Assembly: GCA_043820045.1 (NCBI GenBank)
Contig: JBDREF010000288.1
Location: 1-15,737, forward strand
Reading direction: 5' to 3'
Length of the DNA stretch: 15,737 nt
DNA from: JBDREF01 sp043820045
GTDB lineage: Bacteria > Planctomycetota > Phycisphaerae > Sedimentisphaerales > Anaerobacaceae
The translations under genes were made by a program, and so were the position numbers. Under the pieces are notes generated by a model, which worked only from the letters and a program-made list of their open reading frames with translations, was not told the DNA's origin and did not search any database. Positions 1-7,889 of this stretch are shown in pieces (within the stretch, counting starts at the first letter, position 1; each line of letters opens with the position of its first letter).

Positions 1-620
1 TCTTTGGCCGCTGCTCGAACCGAATTCTCCAACCTCGAACTGACCTGAACCTGGGCCACATACCGGGCGGGATCCCCCTCAATGTTCGGAGTTCGCCACC
101 CTACGCCGGAGAAGACTCGCTCGTCCGACGTGATTCGGCCGTTTACTATGTAAAAATTCAGAACAACGACATCCTCACGCCCCGGAGCCGGCCTATGAAA
201 ACGATGGATCAGGCACGGCAGTTCCATTCCACGCCTGGAAGTTATCTGATTCCGCTCGGTGTCGTCATGGATCCAGCCGCCGGCGACATAACATATCTGG
301 GGCCGGTGCCCCAGCATTGTCCGTGGGTGCGCGGTATAGGCGATGTAAACGTTGGCCCACTGGTTGCTAAGGTTGTTTACGTACAACCGGTTCAGATAAG
401 CATCGTTCCCTGCCACGCGTACAATGTTCGGCGGAATCGGCACATCTTCTCCCGACCAACTGCCAATCCTCTCAGGCAGAGCCTCAAGCGGCACGGGCAG
501 CTTGACAGGTGTGTCAACGATAAGCTCAAGGCGGGACGCCATGACACGATAACTTATGCCGGCGCATATCAAGAGCACAACGGCCAAAACCCAGGCGAAC
601 CATACTGGCGTTTTGCCCAT
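1..620 (-). CDS. Exosortase-associated EpsI (DUF3485) protein, 3' end cut by window edge
   Basis: This is a minus-strand frame starting with ATG at 620 and open for 206 codons to the window edge, so the C-terminus is missing. Residues about 7-27 form one hydrophobic segment, which fits an N-terminal membrane anchor with the rest on the periplasmic side. Residues 104-116 read GHRPQICYVAGGW, which matches the H-x-P-x-x-C...GW signature of the EpsI/DUF3485 family. That family accompanies exosortases, the membrane transpeptidases that sort PEP-CTERM proteins and are linked to exopolysaccharide export; the exact role of EpsI is not settled. An AGGGG lies 3-4 nt before the ATG. No exosortase gene is visible behind it in the window; one may lie beyond position 1. 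The family call is from motif recognition only. Confidence 0.85.
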   Translation of the reverse strand, partial: MGKTPVWFAWVLAVVLLICAGISYRVMASRLELIVDTPVKLPVPLEALPERIGSWSGEDVPIPPNIVRVAGNDAYLNRLYVNNLSNQWANVYIAYTAHPRTMLGHRPQICYVAGGWIHDDTERNQITSRRGMELPCLIHRFHRPAPGREDVVVLNFYIVNGRITSDERVFSGVGWRTPNIEGDPARYVAQVQVSSRLENSVRAAAK

Positions 621-666
621 AAACCCCTGTGTACGGCAGAAACCTTCAGTCCCACCCAGCAAAGGC

Positions 667-915
667 TTATGTCCAATCGGATACATCGAAGGATATAGCT
701 CCAAAGTAGTAGCTGACATCGACCACCCATCCGTGGACCACAACAGCGTACCTCGACTGTGCAGCAAACGTGAAAGTACCGTCCTCCGTGAAGGTATCAA
801 CCAAGAACTTATTAATTTTATACCCATAATCGGCTTTTTGTCAAGCCTCCATCGCTAAATAGTAACGCACTCCCACAGAATAGTCGCCACAGACAGCCTG
901 CCCGCGGAAGCTCAT
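667..915 (-). pseudogene. Coding-like frame interrupted by one TGA, upstream of the EpsI gene
   Basis: From ATG at 915 the minus strand encodes 24 residues (MSFRGQAVCGDYSVGVRYYL...), then a TGA at 843-841. The same frame then continues open for 57 codons to TAA at 669-667. The second part looks protein-like (for example ..DTFTEDGTFTFAAQSRYAVV.. then ..HGWVVDVSYYFGAISFDVSD..), with alternating beta-strand-like hydrophobic and aromatic positions. It has no good start codon of its own. The stop lies 46 nt before the EpsI start in the same direction. I do not recognise the family. It is most simply a decayed or truncated gene, or one with a sequencing error at the TGA; it could also be chance. 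Confidence 0.35.
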
Positions 916-1302
916 TCTCTGCTTCACCACTCGCCAACAGATAACGCCTTGTAATATAGATAGTTACGCATTGGAAACCGTAGAGATGAAAGTGTTTTTT
1001 CCCGGATGAAACCAACGTGATCTTTGTCCGGCAAAGCACGCTAAATATCCAAAAATGTATAGCCCAATGGACAGATTCCGATAACAACTCCAAAAACGGT
1101 CCGGCCGATAACCAAAAGCGTGACCTTTCGGGCGCAATTGGCAACGAAAACGCGCGGTTCCAGCCCCCCAAAATATACCCACGACATAAAAATGACATGC
1201 ACAGGTTTGCTCCGAATTGGAATTTGATGGCACAGGCGTTCCAGCTTATAATCGGCGGTTGTAGAACAGAATTCGTCAGCCACTGTTGGTTGCGAGCGAT
1301 AA
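916..1302. other. AT-richer stretch with no supported gene
   Basis: Several overlapping open frames exist on both strands here. None shows a recognisable motif, a convincing ribosome binding site or a consistent hydrophobicity pattern. A minus-strand frame ending at 1041 (..DYKLERLCHQIPIRSKPVH.., then a hydrophobic run ..VTLLVIGRTVFGVVIG..) looks the most protein-like, but its extension overlaps the well-supported xseA start. Together with the broken frame just downstream on the minus strand, this may be the remnant of a decayed minus-strand gene. I see no promoter or repeat that I could defend. Confidence 0.4.
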
Positions 1303-2652
1303 ATGCCGAAAACAGCAAAAATATATACAGTCAGCCAGATCAACTCGCTGATCAAGGTAGTGCTTGAAGAGCAACTGCCCACACGCCTGATGGTCAAAGG
1401 CGAAATAAGCGACTGGAAACATCATAGCAGCGGGCATTGCTACTTCTCGCTCAAGGACGAAGGCGCGGTGTTACCATGTGTCATGTGGGCGAGCAAGTTC
1501 CGGACCATCAAGTTTTCCCCCGAAGACGGCATGGCGGTGCTGGGTACAGGCCACATAGATGTTTACATGGTCGCGGGCAAGTACCAACTGTATGTCGATA
1601 AGCTCGAACCTGCCGGTGTCGGAGCCCTTCAACTGGCTTTCGAGCAAATGGTCAGAAAGCTCCAGGAAGAGGGGCTCTTTGACGACGTGCATAAGAAGCC
1701 GCTGCCGCCGTACCCGATGAAAATCGGGATATTAACCAGCGAATCGGGAGCCGCACTGCATGACATTACCGACAGCATCCACAGCCGGTGGCCCTGTGCG
1801 GCATTGTTTCTGTATCCGGTGCCGGTGCAGGGCGAAGGCGCAGCGGCAAGAATCGCAGCCGCGCTGCGTGAGGTAAACAGAAGAAACCAAAGACTCAAAC
1901 TGGACGTGCTCATAGTCGCCAGAGGCGGCGGCTCACTTGAAGATCTGTGGGCTTTCAACGAGGAGATTCTGGCCAGGGCGATTTTCAAATCTCAAATACC
2001 CGTCATAAGTGCGGTTGGTCACGAGGTTGACACCACAATTGCGGACCTCGTTGCAGACGCCCGGGCATCGACGCCGACAAAAGCTGGTGTCGTAGCAGTC
2101 CCTGATATGGATGAAGTATTGGCACAGTTGACCGGCATGGAACAAAGATTGACAAGCCAGATGCAGGCGAGAATCAAACTGGCGGAGCAGAACTTGGAAA
2201 CAGTTCTGGCCAGCGCGGTGTTCAGAAATCCGCTTTCGCTCATCCAAAACGCCGAGCAGCAAGCCGATGACCTCACGGCGGAGTTGGCGGCGGCGGTTAA
2301 AGCAATGCTGGTCGCGGCACGCCAGAGGATTTCCGCCGGGTACGAGCAAATCGTCAGGATTGAGCCCCATCGGCTCTTAGGAAGCAAAAAAGTAGAATTG
2401 AACAACTGGAGGAACCGGGCAAACACGGGGATGACCGCAATTATCAGCAATTGCACGATGCAGCTTACCGCGCAGTCCAATCGCCTGACCGCATTGAATC
2501 CCAGGTCCGTTCTGCAGCGAGGTTACAGCATTACCACGAACAAGGAGACCGGTCTGTTGATAAGAAGCTCAAAGGACGTATCCATGGGAGATTCAATCGT
2601 GACCGAACTTGCGAGCGAGAATTTGATTGAAAGTAAGGTAACGAAGAAGTAA
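1303..2652 (+). CDS. xseA: Exodeoxyribonuclease VII large subunit XseA
   Basis: This 449-residue protein has the length and layout expected of XseA, the catalytic subunit of cytoplasmic exonuclease VII, which degrades single-stranded DNA to oligonucleotides in repair and recombination. Residues about 5-100 form the OB-fold nucleic-acid-binding domain (VKGEISDWKHHSSGHCYFSL at 31-50). The nuclease domain follows, with GILTSESGAALHD near 142-154, ARGGGSLEDLW near 206-216, VGHEVDTTIADLVADARAST near 238-257, and a helical stretch around 270-390. The typical C-terminal LQRGYSITT is present near residue 405. The start is ATG, with only a weak purine-rich stretch ahead of it; starting here keeps the whole OB-fold. 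xseB follows after 39 nt in the same direction, so the two are probably co-transcribed. Confidence 0.97.
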   Translation: MPKTAKIYTVSQINSLIKVVLEEQLPTRLMVKGEISDWKHHSSGHCYFSLKDEGAVLPCVMWASKFRTIKFSPEDGMAVLGTGHIDVYMVAGKYQLYVDKLEPAGVGALQLAFEQMVRKLQEEGLFDDVHKKPLPPYPMKIGILTSESGAALHDITDSIHSRWPCAALFLYPVPVQGEGAAARIAAALREVNRRNQRLKLDVLIVARGGGSLEDLWAFNEEILARAIFKSQIPVISAVGHEVDTTIADLVADARASTPTKAGVVAVPDMDEVLAQLTGMEQRLTSQMQARIKLAEQNLETVLASAVFRNPLSLIQNAEQQADDLTAELAAAVKAMLVAARQRISAGYEQIVRIEPHRLLGSKKVELNNWRNRANTGMTAIISNCTMQLTAQSNRLTALNPRSVLQRGYSITTNKETGLLIRSSKDVSMGDSIVTELASENLIESKVTKK

Positions 2653-2691
2653 AAAGATAACAGTAAAAAGGCAAAAGAAGAAATCGATAAC

Positions 2692-2946
2692 ATGGCAGAT
2701 AAAAAGCAGGAAAACAACATTAGTAAGTTGAGCTTTGAAGAAGCTATCAAAGAGCTTACGGATATCGTCGGCAAGATAGAGCAGGGCCGGATACCTTTGC
2801 AGGACAGCCTCCAGCAGTACGAAAGAGGAATGGCTTTGATCAAGCAGTGTAGGACAATACTCAAAAAAGCTGAGGAACGGATCGAGAAGATAACCAAAGA
2901 GGAAAAATCAGAAGAAGGCGGCCGAAAGGAAGAACGCTCCGATTAG
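2692..2946 (+). CDS. xseB: Exodeoxyribonuclease VII small subunit XseB
   Basis: This 84-residue protein shows the XseB family pattern: LSFEEAIKELTDIVGKIEQG at residues about 14-33, then a second helix containing LQDSLQQYERGMALIKQC. It ends in a highly charged Lys/Glu tail rich in KEEKSEEGG-like sequence. XseB is a helical-hairpin subunit that binds several copies to one XseA and is needed for a stable, active exonuclease VII. A purine-rich AAGAAG precedes the ATG by about 10 nt. It sits 39 nt after xseA and before a tRNA gene. Length and motif fit the family, and I see nothing unusual in it. Confidence 0.95.
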   Translation: MADKKQENNISKLSFEEAIKELTDIVGKIEQGRIPLQDSLQQYERGMALIKQCRTILKKAEERIEKITKEEKSEEGGRKEERSD

Positions 2947-3016
2947 GCCCATTCCTGCTTCGGCGGCAATGACGGCGCTGAGCACAATACGCTGTAGGAC
3001 ATACTCAATACGATAC

Positions 3017-3099
3017 GCGAGCGTGGCGGAAATGGCAGACGCGCCAGGTTTAGGTCCTGGTACCCTTTGGGTGTGGAGGTTCGACTCCTCTCGCTCGCA
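3017..3099 (+). tRNA. tRNA-Leu (anticodon UAG)
   Basis: An 83-nt type II tRNA folds fully. The acceptor stem pairs GCGAGCG (3017-3023) with CGCTCGC (3092-3098), and the discriminator is A at 3099. The D-arm is GCG...CGC. The anticodon stem CCAGG/CCTGG encloses the loop TTTAGGT, giving anticodon TAG. A long variable arm (CCC TTT GGG) is present, as in leucine tRNAs. The T-arm is GGAGG TTCGACT CCTCT. The 3' CCA is not encoded and must be added after transcription. It would read CUA and possibly other CUN codons. Confidence 0.96.
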
Positions 3100-3153
3100 T
3101 TGTTGTCTTTTGCACAAGAGCGTGGCAACAGTTCATTCTGAGAGAGAGCTGAA

Positions 3154-5220
3154 TTGAGAAAAGCCGTAATATTGAGCCTGCTCTGGTCCGCTGCAATGCC
3201 CGGTTACACCGGCGCCGCCGAGCCGGGGGTGACGCTCGTCGCCGATGGCCGGCCACATTCCGTTATCGTAGTGCCGTCAAAGGCCTCGCGTGCGGCCACC
3301 GAGGGGGCAAGAGTCCTCTCTGAGCACCTGTTCGAGATGTCCGGCACCCGTCTGAAAGTGCTTAAAGAAATCGAACTTGGGCAAGTGACTGTAGTGGACG
3401 GCCGTATCGAGCCGGCCTCCGCCAAGGCAGTTGCCAAAACATTTATTCTCGTCGGCGAGGGCGAGCTGACTGAGAAACTCGGGGCAAGCAGCAAAGGCCT
3501 CGGCCCCGGCGGAATTCTGATTCGCACCGTCGGCAACGCCCTGGTGCTGCTCGGGCCCGATGACAACACACCATCCGATCCGTGGGGCAGCCGGTATGCG
3601 GTTACCACATTCATGGAAGATGCCCTGGGCTGCCGCTACCTCTGGCCGGGACAAAGCGGCAAAGTAATCCCAAGGCGCAAAACGATCGTGGTTGGAGCGA
3701 TAAACATGCGCTTCACACCATTATTAAAGCAACGTAACATCCGCTGGAGCGGTTACAGCAGCCGCATACAGGAAGGTCTCGATCGGCTCAGGTTCTCCAA
3801 AGAGGAGTTCCTGCAGGCCAGAGACGAGGCCACCAAGACGCAATCGCAAGACCCCGGCTGGGTGGGCTGGCACCGCATGGGCGGCACGCTCGGCCTGCGA
3901 ACCGGAGACGGCACGATACTGTCGGCCCAGGCATGGGAGACGTTTCTCAAGGAGCATCCGGAATGGCTTGCGATGCAGGCGGACGGATCGAGATATTTCG
4001 ACCCGAGTTGGGAACGGCCGAGATTGTGCAAGTCCAATCTCGCTCTGATCAAGGCCATTATACAGGAGAAGCTCAAGGAGCTTAGACGCAATCCCGGGCA
4101 GACCAGCACGTGCCTGATGACCAATGACGGCGGCAGTAAGGCAGGGTTCTGCATGTGTGATACGTGCAAGGCGATGGACCCACCTGACGGCCGGTTGACA
4201 AACGTATGGACTTACAATCACGGCTCAGGCCGAACCATGCGTTTCGACTATGTATCACTGACCGACCGTATGCTTGCCTTCTACAATGCCGTCGCTCAGA
4301 AAGTCTCAGAGGTTTACCCGGATGTGTTGTTCACAGGCCAAGCTTACAGCATCTATGCAGCCCCGCCGCTCAGGGAGAAGCTGCATCCGAAAATCGTGAT
4401 ACGATTCGTGCACAGCACGGAGCATTACGCCAGCGACGAATTGCGAGAGCAGGGAATGGCGGACTGGGATGCGTGGGCCAGTGCGGCAAGGATGATCTAC
4501 TACCGGCCGAATTCACTTCTGTGGGGACGCCAGGAGGGCACAACAGGCGTGTTCGCTCGCAAAATGGCCGATGACTTCCGTCACATAGCGCACAATAAGT
4601 GTGTCGGCACGGATTTCGACTCTTGCATTCATCACTGGGCGACGCAGGGACTGAACTACTACGTCCTGGCCAAACTTCACTGGAACCCCGACCTCGATAT
4701 CGACGAAGTCGCCGATGACTACTGCCAGTCAGGTTTTGCGCAGGCCGCCGGACCGGTCAAACGCTACTTCGCGAAAATCGAGCGGCTTACCGACGAGGCC
4801 GCCTCCATAACAAAGGAACAACGCGGCGGTGCCAGGCCCGATGTCACCGAGCCCTATATGGAGCATAGAATCGGCGAACTGCGATCTCTTCTCGACGAAG
4901 CCGACAAGGCGGCGGGCTCCGATACACATGTCCGCAAACGTATCTCGTTTCTGCGCACTGGGTTAGACTTTACCGAGTTGCAGGCAAGAATATATCGGCA
5001 CGTGAGGCACGACGCCGAGAAACGGTTGACCGAGCGAGAGAAGGAAGAAGCGAGACGCCTGCTTGACGAAAAGTGGCTGATAATGCGCCGGATCTTCCGC
5101 GAGGAGCATTTTGCCGTGAACGTCTCGGCGATGTGCTGGGGCGAGTGGGGGCGATTCAAACGCCTGGGCTGGGAAGGGCCGTCGCAGCAAACGGTAAGCA
5201 GTGCAGCCATCGAGCAATAG
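3154..5220 (+). CDS. Secreted DUF4838 (glycosidase-like) protein
   Basis: This 688-residue protein starts at TTG, behind an AGAGAGAG purine tract; the next ATG would cut into the signal peptide (MRKAVILSLLWSAAMPG..GAA), so the TTG is preferred. Residues about 28-175 resemble the N-terminal domain seen in GH67-like alpha-glucuronidases and related proteins (..HSVIVVPSKASRAATEGARV.., ..FILVGEG.., ..TFMEDALGCRYLWPG). The centre, about 250-530, fits DUF4838: a NDGG and a CMCDTCK pair of Cys motifs near residues 323-339, then a run typical of that family (..LTDRMLAFYNAVAQKVSEVY..PDVLFTGQAYS..). The C-terminal part is helical. DUF4838 proteins are common in Planctomycetota and Bacteroidota polysaccharide-degrading repertoires, but their substrate is not established. 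A 48-nt gap leads to the nucleosidase gene downstream, which may share its transcript. Confidence 0.82.
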   Translation: MRKAVILSLLWSAAMPGYTGAAEPGVTLVADGRPHSVIVVPSKASRAATEGARVLSEHLFEMSGTRLKVLKEIELGQVTVVDGRIEPASAKAVAKTFILVGEGELTEKLGASSKGLGPGGILIRTVGNALVLLGPDDNTPSDPWGSRYAVTTFMEDALGCRYLWPGQSGKVIPRRKTIVVGAINMRFTPLLKQRNIRWSGYSSRIQEGLDRLRFSKEEFLQARDEATKTQSQDPGWVGWHRMGGTLGLRTGDGTILSAQAWETFLKEHPEWLAMQADGSRYFDPSWERPRLCKSNLALIKAIIQEKLKELRRNPGQTSTCLMTNDGGSKAGFCMCDTCKAMDPPDGRLTNVWTYNHGSGRTMRFDYVSLTDRMLAFYNAVAQKVSEVYPDVLFTGQAYSIYAAPPLREKLHPKIVIRFVHSTEHYASDELREQGMADWDAWASAARMIYYRPNSLLWGRQEGTTGVFARKMADDFRHIAHNKCVGTDFDSCIHHWATQGLNYYVLAKLHWNPDLDIDEVADDYCQSGFAQAAGPVKRYFAKIERLTDEAASITKEQRGGARPDVTEPYMEHRIGELRSLLDEADKAAGSDTHVRKRISFLRTGLDFTELQARIYRHVRHDAEKRLTEREKEEARRLLDEKWLIMRRIFREEHFAVNVSAMCWGEWGRFKRLGWEGPSQQTVSSAAIEQ

Positions 5221-5268
5221 CACACCGGCCAGACAAGATATCAAACGAAGTCGGAAAGGCAACAAGTA

Positions 5269-6156
5269 GTGAAGGACGGCAGACTCACAGCGTTAATCTG
5301 CATGACAGCTATCATTTTGTGCGGCTCATGTCACCCAGCTCCTCTGGTCACACACGCCAAGCCGGTTACGGCAATATTGGGCGCATTCGAGCGAGAGGTC
5401 ACGTTGCTTGAAGACCAACTGTCAGACCCCCAGGAGAAGAATATCGAGGGGATCGGATTTGCCACGGGTAAGCTGAAAGGCCAGGAAGTAGTCGTAGTCT
5501 GGACGGGAATCGGTAAGGTCAACGCCGCCATGACGACCACGCTGCTTATAGAGCATTTCAAGCCGAAGCACATAATCTTCACCGGCATCGCCGGAGCAGT
5601 GAACCCGGAATTGGAGCCCGGGGACATTGTGATAGCGGAAAGAACCGCCCATCATGACATGGGAACGGTATGGCCCGAGGGCCTGTTCTTTAGAGGCGTC
5701 AAGAGCCCGCTCGACGGATTCGAGAATCCGGTCTTCTTCCACGCGGATGAAGAGCTTGTCGAAGTCGCCCAGCGAGCTGCGCAGCAGATCAACCTCGGAC
5801 AGATAAGGCTGCTCACAGGCGAGAGGACCCCTCGAATTATAACCGGTGTGGTGGTAACGGGAGATGCGTTTATCGCATCCACGGAGAAGTGCAAAGAATT
5901 ACGCAAGAGGCTTGAAGCCGATGCCGTGGAGATGGAAGGGGCCGCAGTGGCTCAGATTTGTTATCAGCGCCAAATCAGTCACATCGTCATACGCAGCATC
6001 AGCGACAACGCCGACGAGGGCGCCGTGCTGGACAAGCAGACGTTCTATATAATGGCGGTCAGGAACTCCGCCGCCCTCGTGGCGGAAATTGTCGGTCTCA
6101 TGGCCTCAGATCCTACCGTCGAGAAAAACGACGGGAGTGACAATTTGGGGAATTGA
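5269..6156 (+). CDS. mtnN: Exported 5'-methylthioadenosine/S-adenosylhomocysteine nucleosidase
   Basis: The enzyme family hydrolyses MTA, SAH and 5'-deoxyadenosine to adenine plus a ribose product. The 295-residue protein contains AILGAFEREV (residues 35-44, with E41 matching the general acid of the E. coli enzyme), TGIAGA near 105-110, AVEMEGAA near 219-226 (E223 matching the catalytic Glu) and SISDNAD near 243-249 (D246 matching the catalytic Asp). Unlike the usual cytoplasmic form of about 230 residues, it has a N-terminal extension with a hydrophobic core ending in LCGSC (residues 17-21). This looks like a signal peptide, perhaps of a lipoprotein, although the lipobox is imperfect. The start is GTG at 5269, with GGAAAGG about 10-15 nt upstream. 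The stop codon lies directly before the permease gene. A periplasmic or membrane-anchored location is inferred from the N-terminus. Confidence 0.87.
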   Translation: MKDGRLTALICMTAIILCGSCHPAPLVTHAKPVTAILGAFEREVTLLEDQLSDPQEKNIEGIGFATGKLKGQEVVVVWTGIGKVNAAMTTTLLIEHFKPKHIIFTGIAGAVNPELEPGDIVIAERTAHHDMGTVWPEGLFFRGVKSPLDGFENPVFFHADEELVEVAQRAAQQINLGQIRLLTGERTPRIITGVVVTGDAFIASTEKCKELRKRLEADAVEMEGAAVAQICYQRQISHIVIRSISDNADEGAVLDKQTFYIMAVRNSAALVAEIVGLMASDPTVEKNDGSDNLGN

Positions 6157-6158
6157 AA

Positions 6159-7484
6159 ATGCTCAGCCAGTACTTCGGGTTCCGGGAGAAACAAACCAGT
6201 CTCAAGACCGAGCTTGTGGCGGGACTGACCACGTTCCTGACCATGGCCTATATTATCGCCGTCAACCCGGCCATTCTCGGGTCAACCGGCATGGATAAAG
6301 GGGCGCTCATCGCCGTAACTTGTATAATGAGCGCGGTCGCCACCCTCGCCGTTGGATTCATCGCAAACGCACCGATAGCAATGGCACCCGGGCTGGGGCT
6401 CAACTCCATCTTCGCCTACATGGTTATCTCCGAACGAATGGACTGGCCGACAGCTCTGGGCGTTGTGTTCATAGCGGGATTGTTCTTCCTGATACTGACC
6501 GGACTGGGATTGCGAAGGAGGATCGTCGAGGCGATCCCGGGTTCTCTTATCTCTGCCATCGGAGTCGGCATAGGACTGTTCATCACCTTCATCGGCCTGC
6601 AGGATATGGGAATCATAGTCGGCAACGAAAACACATTGGTTGCAGCCGGGCCGATGACATCGACAGTTCTGATAGGCCTTTTGGGACTGCTCGTAATGGT
6701 TTACCTTCAGATCAAAAAGGTCACCGGTTCGCTCCTGGCCGGCATTGTTACCGCCACGGTCGTAGCGGTTTTGTGCGGAAGAATCGAGCTGCCCGGGCAG
6801 TATATATCCTCGAGCCTTGACATCAGCCCCATAGCCTTCAAGCTTAACATAATCGGTGCTTTAAAATGGGGCTTTTTCGGCAGCATCTTTACATTCATGT
6901 TCATCGATATGTTCGACAGCATCGGGACGCTGGTGGCCTGCTGCCACAAGGCAAATATGGCCGATGAAGAAGGCAGAATAAAAGGACTGGACAGGCTACT
7001 GGGAATCGACGCCGTCGCCACCATGGCCGGCGCACTATTCGGGACATCGCCTGTTACGGCGTACGCCGAATCGGCGGCCGGCATCGAACAGGGCGGACGA
7101 ACCGGCCTGACCGCGATAGTCGCAGGTATTCTGTTTCTGCTGGCCCTGGTCTTTGTGCCGGTCGTGGAAATAGTACCGAAATACGCAACCGCTCCGGCGC
7201 TCGTTATGGTCGGGCTTTTTATGGCCAAGGAGGTAAAGAGAATCGATTTTGCCAACCTCGAAGAAGGTTTTCCGGCGTTTGTCATAATGGTGATGATCGC
7301 CCTGAGCTATAGTATAAGCACCGGCCTGGCGTTCGGATTCGTCTCGTTCAGCCTACTGAAAATAGTATTGGGCAAAGCAAGGGAAATAAAACCGGCAATG
7401 TGGGTCATAGCGGCCCTATCCATCCTGTTCCTGACCCTCGATCAGATACCCGGGATAATCGAGCGACTGAAGTCTATTGGATGA
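6159..7484 (+). CDS. NCS2-family purine permease (AzgA-type hypoxanthine/adenine transporter)
   Basis: The protein has 441 residues and is hydrophobic throughout, with about 12-14 membrane segments. It starts with the signature of the AzgA branch of NCS2 (FGFREKQTSLKTELVAGLTT, then ..FLTMAYIIAVNPAIL..). It carries APGLGLNSIFAY near 76-87, a FIDMFDSIGTLV run in the middle and GTSPVTAYAESAAGI near 300, all typical of this branch. Such proteins import adenine, guanine or hypoxanthine with protons. I chose ATG 6159 because GGGG at 6147-6150 is then 8 nt away. A TTG at 6153 would add two residues and overlap the previous stop, but sits too close to the GGGG. Tight coupling to an adenine-releasing nucleosidase points to adenine as the substrate; that is inference. 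Confidence 0.93.
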   Translation: MLSQYFGFREKQTSLKTELVAGLTTFLTMAYIIAVNPAILGSTGMDKGALIAVTCIMSAVATLAVGFIANAPIAMAPGLGLNSIFAYMVISERMDWPTALGVVFIAGLFFLILTGLGLRRRIVEAIPGSLISAIGVGIGLFITFIGLQDMGIIVGNENTLVAAGPMTSTVLIGLLGLLVMVYLQIKKVTGSLLAGIVTATVVAVLCGRIELPGQYISSSLDISPIAFKLNIIGALKWGFFGSIFTFMFIDMFDSIGTLVACCHKANMADEEGRIKGLDRLLGIDAVATMAGALFGTSPVTAYAESAAGIEQGGRTGLTAIVAGILFLLALVFVPVVEIVPKYATAPALVMVGLFMAKEVKRIDFANLEEGFPAFVIMVMIALSYSISTGLAFGFVSFSLLKIVLGKAREIKPAMWVIAALSILFLTLDQIPGIIERLKSIG

Positions 7485-7511
7485 ACGTCATTCAGCGAAG
7501 GGAGTAAGACC

Positions 7512-7670
7512 ATGTGGAACAAACACGCCAGGCTATGGGATATCAATTATAGGACAAACGGTGAATTCCCGCCGAGAGGACGCATCGTCATCAAGGTCAT
7601 CGACGAAATTACAAAACATGAGATACAATTCAAGCTGACCAATATTTCTTTGACTGGCGAACCACTGTAG
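7512..7670 (+). CDS. Small hypothetical protein, 52 residues
   Basis: An ATG at 7512 follows a good ribosome binding site (AAGGGAGTAAG, about 5-8 nt spacing) and opens 52 codons to TAG at 7668-7670. The product begins MWNKHARLWDINYRTNGEF and continues with a basic, beta-strand-like part (..RGRIVIKVIDEITKHEIQFK..). It has no signal peptide, membrane segment or motif that I recognise. It lies 27 nt after the permease in the same direction and could be the last gene of that transcript. The ribosome binding site and position are the main support; it could still be a decayed remnant. Confidence 0.5.
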   Translation: MWNKHARLWDINYRTNGEFPPRGRIVIKVIDEITKHEIQFKLTNISLTGEPL

Positions 7671-7833
7671 AGTACCGAGTCGGAGATTTTCTTCACATCA
7701 CCGCTTATTAGCATGTTTTTGATTTGCCCCTGAGCTAAATAAGGAGTATGATTGCAATCAGAGATATGTTAAGAGGCTTAAGATGCCGAGAGAGCATTCC
7801 GTGGATGTTGGCTTCAGACTAAAACGGCTGTAC

Positions 7834-7872
7834 AACTGCCGGCGTTGCATACGAAATGCACAGCCGGCAGTT
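7834..7872. repeat. Strong inverted repeat/hairpin just before the SEC-C gene
   Basis: AACTGCCGGC (7834-7843) pairs perfectly with GCCGGCAGTT (7863-7872). Inside it, after a 2x2 mismatch, TGCAT (7846-7850) pairs with ATGCA (7856-7860) around a five-base loop ACGAA. No T-tract follows on either strand, so it is not a standard intrinsic terminator. It ends 17 nt before the ATG at 7890 and would therefore lie in the leader of that gene. The rest of the 219-nt gap from 7671 holds no gene I can support. Confidence 0.75.
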
Positions 7873-7889
7873 ACACCTAACGATCTAAA

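Noticed and set aside
195..698. Plus-strand open frame of 167 codons
   Set aside because: It lies antisense to the EpsI frame, which has a recognised motif and ribosome binding site; the plus-strand product has no motif.
841..843. TGA at 843-841 read as selenocysteine
   Set aside because: No SECIS-like hairpin with a suitable loop follows within the needed distance, and no redox motif surrounds the position.
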